In this document: positions 11,190 to 21,900 of the stretch, piece by piece
Numbering within the stretch: the first letter of the stretch is position 1
Layout of the letters: every line of letters starts with the position of its first letter
Assembly (NCBI RefSeq): GCF_018143015.1
Contig: NC_054741.1
Span: 62,369,197 to 62,433,196 of the forward strand
Direction: 5' to 3'
Length of the DNA stretch: 64,000 nt
Origin: Lytechinus variegatus
Taxonomy: Eukaryota > Echinodermata > Echinoidea > Temnopleuroida > Toxopneustidae
Position numbers and translations under genes: made by a program
The notes under the pieces: generated by a model
Seen by the model: the letters and a program-made list of their open reading frames with translations, nothing else
Databases searched by the model: none
Told to the model about the DNA's origin: nothing

Positions 11190-14100
11190 CTGGAAAATAA
11201 AAAAAAGGACGAGACAAAATAACACGCTTTTTATTAATAATTTAGACTTACAGCAATAATGGAAACAGAAAAATAGTCATTCAAGTTCTTATACCTCTGG
11301 CAATAAAAGATATTGATTACTTTGTGTTATTAATGGGGCTCACGTATCAAGCTGGTCGAAGGTTTTTAGAAAAAATACAATAATAGGTCATACAACATTA
11401 ATTTTCATGATATTTTACCTGAGATGCCCAAAGCAGAATCCAATTCAGTTCCAAGGATGGATAGCACATTCTTCACACCAGCAGAACCCTGTTTATACAG
11501 AACAAAGTTTTATAAATCTCAAGTTATCTTCGATTAGTCTGAATGGGTCTGAAATGTGAGATACACATGTCCCACTTTATGTACCATATCTGCGAGAAAA
11601 TGGTCACAGGAACTCTTAACCCCAAGGTGAAGAGTATTATGCCAGTACAAGACTTATGATGCGATCCGAAATTGCTGGGATAATAAAGATTGGCAAGGAT
11701 ATAGCAACCTTTTTCTTGTCACAAATGTTTGACTACATTCGACGATCGGCGTCCCTCGCTCCCACACCGTGATAGCGAGTTTGCCATTTGCAACGGGGAG
11801 AGATTCTACAACATAGTAAATCTTTTTAAAATGCCCGTCAAATTATAATGAACAGCTGAGAGGTCTTTGTCAAAAGATGGACAGCAGATCGTCGTAAAAT
11901 TCTGAGCTGACGTAAAGTGCAAATATGTCGGTTTTACACACTGTAAAAACTGTGGTGTTAAAACTGACACCAACTGGTGTTAATAGAGGACCACACCCTG
12001 AAGTTTTAAAATTACACTCTAAAGATTGAAAATAACACCAAAGAGTGTAAATGTAACAACCAAAGGTGTTGTAATAACACCTATAGGTGTAAAACTAACA
12101 CCACCAATTTAACACCGGTGTAAAATAACTGGTGTGGTCCTCTACGTACACCGGTTAACACCACAGTTTTTGCTGTGTACACAGTCACAGACGACACTGG
12201 TGTTCAATTCACCGACAAAGACTCCATGGTCATGCTGAAAGAAATTTGTTAATAGATTCTCTATGTCCAAGAAAGCGTCTACGTATATATACCTGCTGCG
12301 AAAACTCCCTACTGACAAAAGCGAAGAACTATCGGCAATCATTAAGTGCCTACTTTTCCCCCAACTCTGCCTCGGACCACCGATCAACATAAAGAAAATT
12401 GACGTGATACACTGCAGCCCGTGATGATACACCAACAAGCTCCCAAACCAAACCAAATATCTTCATCAGCGGGCAATGTTTTAGTCGACAGACAAAATAT
12501 TATCGCACTGTTGTCGGCAAAGTCACTGCCGCCGTCGGCAGATTCCGCAAGAACTTTCGGAAGGATATATAGGAGAGGCATTATAGGCCTACCCTGGAAC
12601 CGGGCCCTTGAGACGACCGAAGCTCAAAGTAGTATAAGCATATTGGATCAATAATACTAACAAAATGTATTAAGGACCTATTATGGCACCGCCATCGTGA
12701 GCGATTTGGCTTGATGATGGCGGCCTCGATAAAAGTAACATGTATTTCTTCATTGATCAAGAGGGTGCAATGCGGGTACAGGTGAAGTAGAGAGCATGCA
12801 GTTGATGTTTTAACTTAAAGGGGAATGGAATTTTTGGAACAAGTGGGCTTGTGTGGAAAGAAAAAAAAAGAATAACAAAGTTTTAGAAAAATCAGACAAA
12901 AAATGAGAAAGTTATGAGCATTTGGATATTGCGATCACTAATGCTATGGATGTCCTCCCTTTGGCAATGCAACAAAGAAGTGCGATGTCACATGTGAACA
13001 ATTTTCACCGTGATGGACTATAAAATACCACCAAAATGTATCTTTTTGCTCTCTCTTATGGTGATAAAAACTCTTTATCCATAATGTATTCTTTGAAAAT
13101 CTGTATTATTCATGCCCTCCTATAGAAAAAATACATGTACTGATAGATGTGATAAGAGGCAGCTTAATTTTAAGTGAAATATATACAAAAGTAATGGAAA
13201 GTTGTTCACATGTGATACCACACATTGCCAATGACATGATTGCATTAAGTTTCAAATGCTCATAACTTTCTTATTATTTATCAAATATTTTTCAAATTTC
13301 GTTGATCTGTTTCTTTGATTTTTCTGTTTTCCCCGGCTGTTTTCACACAAGCTTTCTTGTTCAAAAGGTTTCATTTTCCTTTAAAGAGTGTGATGTATAA
13401 GATTGGACGGTCTTTCTCTTATGAATGACTTTAAGGGGTTGTTGAGCAGGATTGTTTGGAAAATTGTTCTAATATTGAGAAGGATGTTTCCTTATCTGCG
13501 TATGTAACGCGATATTGTTGCCAATGTGAATATCATTTTACATGGTTGAAATCAATAAAACAAAAATAAAACAAACTTACCTCACAAGCGAGTGCCCAAA
13601 GGACTGGTTTCCCAATTAGTACAGCCCGGGCTCCCAGTCCTAGAGCTTTGAGGACATCGGTTCCTGACGTAACCCCTCCGTCCATGTAAACCTCGACTCC
13701 ACTACCTTTGATTGCTGATACCACTTCCGGAAGTGCGTCTATCTGGGTGTGAACATGGTGTGAAGGAAAACCAATGCAGATTCAACTGTCATGACACTTT
13801 TTATTGGTCGGGGTTTTCAATAGGCCTGTTGCTGCCATCCTGTAGATTCCGGTAAGCTAAATTACCCTGGCAAATATGCTTACGGATTCTTATTTGATGA
13901 ACTGAATGAAAATGCTATTCATCTATTTGAATGGGGGTATCAAAGGAATCAATAAAAATCTTCAAAGTGTGTAGTTAATGGCGATTGTATATCTTCGGAA
14001 ATTTTGTCCAACGTGATTTTGAGAGCAATGTACTTTCCAAATGCAGAAGTCTTAACTTGTGAACTGTTGGACCCAGTACGAATCGATATTGCCAATGAAA

Positions 14101-17100
14101 AAAAAATCCTATATATTTCCTTTTATCAACAACTTAAAATAAGATACCATCTAATTTAGATTGTATTCTTTGTTTCATAATAACATCTCGTAAAAATAAT
14201 ATCCAACATTCATGCATTTCTGATAAAACTTTCGCTTTTAACCAAAAAAGAAATCTTTATACCGGAGAAGATATCCCATCGATTTGCCTTCCCCCATGAG
14301 CTGATACGATGATCCCAGAGACTCCAGCATCAGCAGCTTCCCTGGCAGCCTCACCTAACAGAGGCAAGATACAGAGACATTACATATCTTGCGACAGCTA
14401 TGGGCGCGAAAAAGAGATCTATGCTTTTAGGTTAATGACAATTATATTTATGTATAACTGAATAAAAGCGAACTTAAGAGATGGCACCAAATTTTCATTG
14501 AGTGGGCAGTATATGAATTTCTTACGGAAAAGATCATCTTCTCTTTGATTTGAAAACGCAATAATTGGGAAATATCAAGAAATAACAAAGTTCTACTTGA
14601 TCAAAATAATGCTTACGTTTCCATCATGTCATAAAGCAAATCCGTTATCTGCCATAATGATGAACATACACTATCCCGAGTTCTGCGTAGAAGATGCAGA
14701 ACCTTATGCCATCCGCTGGAACTGTCCATCGGCTCCGTCACAATTCAAAAGAAAATAAAGAAGAAAGGAAAGATATCTGGAGTGCATTGAAAAAGAAAAG
14801 GGTACTCTACATTGAATTAGAAGTTTCACCTACCTGTTAGTATACCTTTCAAAACGATAGGAAGTTTGGTTATAGACTTCAGCCACCTTACATCATCCCA
14901 GGTTTTCGGTGATTCTCCCTGCTCTTCAAGGAAACGTCGTATGCACACATCACCAGACTGAATAGCTCTATGAATCTCGGGTATGTCTATCGCTAGGTTT
15001 ACTGGCCTTTGGAATAACAAAGAGAATGAAGGTCTATATGTCATTTCAAGGAATTCATATACATGTGCTGCCTTGTTTATCATGATTCCTTGGCCATAAA
15101 CCGGTGGACATTATTGGTCCGTGGGCAGGTTTCCACGAGTTCTGAAAACCACGGAGTATATTCTCGAGCAGAACGGTCATTGGCAAGTTAAAGCATCCAT
15201 GAATTTTCACCATAGAAAAGGGGGATATACTGAACTTCATTTTTTTTGTAAATCACATAACAAGATCTGTATTCATAAATTTTATGCAATAGCAAATATA
15301 AGGCCAAAAGATATGAAATAAAACCTACCGGAAAGTAGGGTCTTGATAATATTTCCCAGTCGTCCGTTTTTGACTGAACGCTCGGTTTCCAGTAAAGGGA
15401 AGATCGACTGTGAGCACGATAGCTTTGAATCCTTCTTTCTCGGCCTCCTTGACCACGTGTTCAGAGATCCGTCGATCTTTAAAGAGATACAGCTGCATCC
15501 ATTTTAATCCTCCCGGGGCTGCCCGAGAAACTTCAGAGATGGATGCATTCGCATAACATGACATTACGAATAGGGTGTCGGCATCCGCGGCACCTGTAGA
15601 GAAATCAGGACCAATACCAAAATGGATTGAGATGCTCCGTGCCGGGGGCCACTTCCATTGACGGGTGGATAGCATGCGAGACCCCCCCCCCCCTGCCACC
15701 CCCCCCCCCCAAAAAAAACACATACACACGTAAAAAAGATATCTTTTTCAAGATAGGGCACGACCGTAACGTATTCAGGGTGTCAAAAAACACTAAAATA
15801 ATGAAAAAACTCAAACTACGTGTTTACAGTCCAATTTGTGAGAGTAAAAAAATACTAAAATACCTAGTTATTGCCCCAACACTACACGTGTTTAGGGTCC
15901 GATTTGAGTGAGGTGTGTGGGGTGGTTCTAAACCCAATGAAAGTAAAGGTATAGCCGACGTCCGTGATCACGTTCGTGACATAACAATTAAGATATCGTT
16001 GTGTAGGGGTTCAATTCAGGGAATACTTGCCATGGGTATATCGTTTTGTTTCCAAGACCAACTTGTATATTTCATGAATTGGAAATAAATAATGAATTGA
16101 ATGACTTGTTAAGGGTAGGGTTTCACACGCCAATACTTGTGAAGGGGTGTATTTTAAGAACATGGAAAATACGTGTTTAGGGTGCTTTTCGAAACCCCAT
16201 GGTTACGCATGGCCCACTCGTCAATGGAAGCCCCCCCCCCCCCCCGGTGAGATGCTTTATCAACACCCATTTTTGCCTATCATCGTGACTATATCGATCA
16301 GTCCACTGGTCTAGATGTGAGTGACTATTGTGAGCTGATGGTTTCGTCTAACTTTCTAACTGAGGGTCTAGGGTCGAACATCAGCCATTAATTGTTTTCC
16401 TTTAAAAAGAAAGACAGTGACCATGATAGTGCTGCACTGTGTTCCTTTTTTGTTTGAATTATATACAATATTTCATTTTTTGTCTCACCTGCATAGCAGA
16501 GTGAGACTATAGGCGCCGCTTTTCCGACGGCGGCGTCAACATCAAATCTTAACCTGAGGTTAAGTTTTTGAAATGACATCATAACTTAGAAAGTATATGG
16601 ACCTAGTTCATGAAACTTGGCCATAAGGTTAATCAAGTATTACTGAACATCCTATAAGAGTTTCATGTCACATGACCAAGGTCAAAGGTCATTTAGGGTC
16701 AATGAACTTAGACCATGTTGGGGGAATCAACATCAAAATCTTAACCTGAGGTTAAGTTTTTGAAATGTCATCATAACTTAGGAAATATATGGACCTAGGT
16801 CATTAAACTTAGACATAAGGTTAATCAAGTATCACCAAACATCCTGCATGAGTTTCACGTCACATGACCAAGGTAAAAGGTCATTTGGGGTCAATGAACT
16901 TTGGCCGATTTGGGGGTATCTATTGAATTACAATCAAAACTTTAAAAGTTTTTGGATCTGATTCATGAAACTTGGACATAATAGTAATCAAGTATCACTG
17001 AACATCCTGTGCGCATTTTAGGTCACATGACCAAGGTCAAAGGTCAATGAACTTTGGCCATAATGGGGGTATCTGTTGAATTACCATCATAACTTTGCAA

Positions 17101-18846
17101 GTTTATTGATCTGACTTTTGAAACTTGGACATAAGAGTAATCAAGTCTCACTGAATATCCTGTGCAAGTTTCAGGTCACGTGATCAAGGTCAAAGGTCAT
17201 GTGAGGTCAATGAATTTTGGCCACATTGGGGGTATTTGTTGAATTACCATCCTATCTCTGTAAATGTATTGGTCTAGTTCATAAAACGTGGAAATAAGAG
17301 TAACCAAGTATCACTGAACATCTTGTGCGAGTTATAGTAGTTTTCAAAGTCAGCACTGCTGCTATGTTGAATCGCGTGATGTAGGTGAGACGGCCAGAGG
17401 CATTCCACTTGTTTATTATTTTCTTTTTACTGATTTGACAATAAGGATAGCTCGAATGACCCATGAAATGTTAAAAGAATGATATTTCTACATGTTTAGG
17501 AGGAATAAACTTTGATCAAGGAGGGAAAATGATTATTTCATACTGCATGATTATGATGAAATACAAAAGAAATAGTGAGTGGCGTCATATAAACATGTAT
17601 GTGCAGATAACTGTTTTGTGAAATTGAAGGTCAAGTCCACCCCAGAAAAATGCTGATTTGAATCAAGAGAGAAAAATAAATACGCATAATGCTAAAAATT
17701 TCATCGAAATCAGATGTTTTTAAGAAAGATATGAAATTTTGATGTTTCGCTTGTTTTTAAAAAAAAAAAACATCCCCAACTCAGTGACATGCAAATGCCT
17801 GAGAGAATCGATGATGTCCATCACTCACTATTTCACTGTATATGCCTACCTTTAGCCGTTTCTCCTTCTGCCGAGGTGTGTGCATACCGGTGGTATGATG
17901 TTGGTGCTACGCAGATAGGCATGCTGATTGGCTGGCCCAGAACAGTGGTAGATAGTGTACGGTGTGTGACGTCACGGAGAATACGAGGACGAATCACGTA
18001 ACTGGAAATGAAGATTTTAAGATTTGTAGAAGCAGGGATGACTTCAAGACAGTGACAGAATGTGGGAGAGTCATGATTTTTGGGGGGTTTTGGATAATGT
18101 GCAAACGCAAGTGAAGACAAAGCTTTTCTCCCCCCCCCCCCCCATGTGACATAAATCAACATCACTTGGGAATGAAAACTCCCTTTTTTGCTTGTCAAAA
18201 GTTTTTTTTAATAAAACTGCCCCCTTGCAAAATCCTGGATCCGCGCCCTGCTTCGAGGTGAAAGACGATATTGATTTCAAGTTTTTCTAAATTAAATGAC
18301 ATGAATTATGGCCCATAACTTTTTATGCACATTTCTTTTTTTCATTTTCCTTTCTCTTCCTTTTGCATTTCTCATCTTTCCCCTTTTTTAAATACTCGAA
18401 ACATCATTTTAACAGGGGGAGGGGGGTCACCCACTGCTCTTTCAGTGCCTAAACTGCATATAACAGATGAAAGTACAAGCTAAATAAGAATTCTATTCCA
18501 CGTCTTCTATCGAATGCCTTTGGGTTTCATCTTCCTTATTCCATATTTTTACCGAAGAAAAACAAAATATACCACAAAAAAAAAGAAGTCATCGAAATGC
18601 ACTTCGTACTGTTAACTTGCATTTTACACTTCGTGCAAAATATCAATTTCGACACTTTTTACTGCAAGTATTAAATTGTCAGTTCTCGGAGAATTTGATA
18701 GGAAAACACTCTCTAAGGAATGGTTTATTAGGGGGTCTAAGTGGTAATAAAATATTGAACAATGGGTTTTGAAGGAAAAAAATGTGATCGACTCAGTGGC
18801 GTAGACAGGTCCTTAGACCTGGGGGGATGATCCCTAGCTGGGTCAT

Positions 18847-18914
<68 letters not shown>

Positions 18915-21900
18915 ACGTTTTCAAACGCTTTGCTTGCGACATGCTTGGACAATTTCACGTCATTACATTGACCGAAATTCACAAGGTTGAATTGAATCTT
19001 GTCTAGAAATTAGTCAAATTTTTATCGCGTAAATGCGCGAGATGAGTATGTTTTTTGTCAAAGGTCCGACAATGAACACGCTGAGGGTCGAGTTAGGCTT
19101 GTTCTGTGATCTTAGACCATTTATTAATCTTATCATTGAATTGATTCAATCTGCCTTCGTCAATTAAGGCATGTCTATATATTGGATGATTCTACCTTCT
19201 TTGAAAAGCGCAAAGTACCCTGAAAAAATTAGTGAAATAGTTCACTCTTTAAGGAGTGAATATATGAAAGAGTGAATATTGAGTGAAAAAAACCTCGGAT
19301 ATCACTGAGGCCATCCAAAATTTGCACTTTCATTCCAAAATCATTCATTTACTAATTCGCTCCTTAGAGACTGAAAATTTTCACCTTTCCTTTGCAAAGT
19401 AGGGGTTGAGGACATGGCCAGCAGGGAAAAGGGTCAGTGTATAGGTAATTTCTTATTAATTCGTTTGAACAGTGTTAATGTGTTATGAAAGCAATTGCTC
19501 TGAAAGGGAGTGATTAAGCGACACTTTCTTAAATCTGTAATGAAATATTTTGAACTTATCTCCTTTGCAAATACATAATCATAAGGAAATGTAGGCCTAC
19601 TTGGTGAAACTCTGAATAACGATCCTTAAATGTATATGACGACGCAAGACAGTTGTTATTACTTAAAACTTGCAAGTTGTAAATGCATATAAGATGATTG
19701 ACTCTGAATAAAAGTCCAATTTTGATCATGTTTGTCATTGCTGTACGTTATGATTATTACTGCTATTATTATTGATTGATTTTAACTAGCATTCATTGCT
19801 TTATTACTGTATAGTTTTGCTTCTTCCCCCACAGAAACCTGGGGGGATGATTGTACACACCATCCCCCCACCTAAAATTCTGGGGGGATGCATCCCCCCA
19901 TCCCCCCGCTATCTACGCCCCTGGATCGACTGTCTCTCAGTACTAATAATCTTGTAAATGTATATCAAATATTAAAAGAAATTGGTCAGAAACAAACTTA
20001 TTTACAATAAACAATATAGCCTTACAAATAAAGAAATATAGTAGTAGGCCTATACACGTAAGATCATGACTTAAAAATCTTAAGAATATCTCCCACAATT
20101 ATGATTGTCCACTTCGAGTTCCTCGAAATCGGATTGAATGTATATCATTAAGGAAGTTTTGTTTGAACAATAAACATACAGCGCATGCATTTTATCGATG
20201 TCCATGTTACACGATGGAGTGAATCTTGTCTTTGTATTGTTAGAACATCATATACAAATGGATAAGTGCCGGGTTGATGATCATCAGTTAATTCACGCGA
20301 CTGTTTTACCGGGCATGGTGGCTCAGTGGTACGGTATAGAGCGTCCGCCTCATTACCGTCATGATCGTGGGTTTGATCCTCGGCCGAGTCATGGGGCCTT
20401 CTGCCTTCTTGCTATTAATGCTCAATATTAATTATCATAACATTATTAATTATGTTATGCAAGGCCCGCTGGCAGAGCAGTATCCTAATAGAATTCAGTG
20501 GCTACCCTGGGTAATAAAAAACAACTTTTTTATTTGTACCAAACTAATACAAAGCTCAGAAATATCACAAGATTTGAGTGCTTTTTTAATTTACAGGGCA
20601 AGTCCACCCCAGCAAAAAAGTTGATTTTAATAAAAGAGAAAAATCCAACAAGCATAACATTGAAAATTATTACATTTTAAAAGTTTCGCTTGATTTCACA
20701 AAACAGGTTTAATGTACGTCCTGGTCGGTCTGCAAATGAGGAGACTGATGACGTCATCCACTCACTATTTCTTTTGTATTTTATTATATGAAATATTCTA
20801 ATTTTCTCCTCATTGTCAAGTGAAACAGTGATTCATCCCTCCGTAGCTGAACATGTGGAATTAGCATTGTTTGATACCATATGGTTCAGTCAAGTTGGTC
20901 CTTATTGTCAAATCTGTAAAAAAATGAAATATTGTATAATGCAAGCAATAAACATAGTGAGTGAGGGATATCATCGTCTGTCTCATTTGCATATTACTGA
21001 GTTGTGCAAATCACTGTTTTGAGAAAAATAAGCAAAACTTTCATAACTTTCTTATTTCATACCCGATTTTGATAAAATTTTGGTCTTGTTCTAGTTTGAT
21101 TTATTTATCAAATTCAAATCAACATTTTTCTGGGATGGACTTGACCTTTGACCAATTCAATACCTGTCAATTTCAAGCCAAACTGCAGTAGCTAATCTTG
21201 ATAGGTATTGAATCTCTACACAATTTTGACAATAAGTAACTTATCACAGCGGCAAAGATCAATACACAGTAAAAACGCTGTTTAAGATTTAATACAACGC
21301 TGTTTACTATATGAACCTTACAGTATTTGTTTAACCGTTTAAACAATCATGTTTAATTTATTGACAATTAGATATTGAAAATTAAACTTTGTTGCTTAAG
21401 ATTTAAACAGTTGTTTAAACTGTTTTAACAATTACTGTAAGGTTCATATAGTAAACAGCGTTGTATAATTTTTTTTCCCTGTGTATATACCCATTGAAGC
21501 GGATGTGCAAACCCTTCACTCGAGTTAAAGGGTCTGAATGCGCAAGCCTACAATAACTTGTGTACTGTAGGTCTAAATTGAAGCAGAAAGGGTTTCTTTT
21601 TATGATGATCCACGGCATCTATTTTCACCTTATTTCTGATAAAAACTTTCGTATGCTAGTATTGTGTACAGACTCACTCGTTGATAAAAAATATCAATCA
21701 GGGTCTGTGCCTGAAGACTAGTGGAAGCCCTCCATCCTACAAAGAAACACGATTAACCAAATTAGCTCAAAATATGCTACTCGGGACAAGGTCGTATACC
21801 CGATTATGTACAAAGTATACCAGATAAGAATGATCATTTTGCCAAGTGGTATATACACAAAATGATATGACGTCCGATTCATAGGTCTAATACCACGCAG

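Noticed and set aside
15605-15761. Gly-rich frames overlapping oxidase exon 3
   Set aside because: They come from C runs of the neighbouring MITE; the exon ends at the clear acceptor at 15593.
18737-18982. Minus-strand frame with a Tyr-Ile repeat
   Set aside because: It is the translation of a (TA)n microsatellite inside a hAT-like element.
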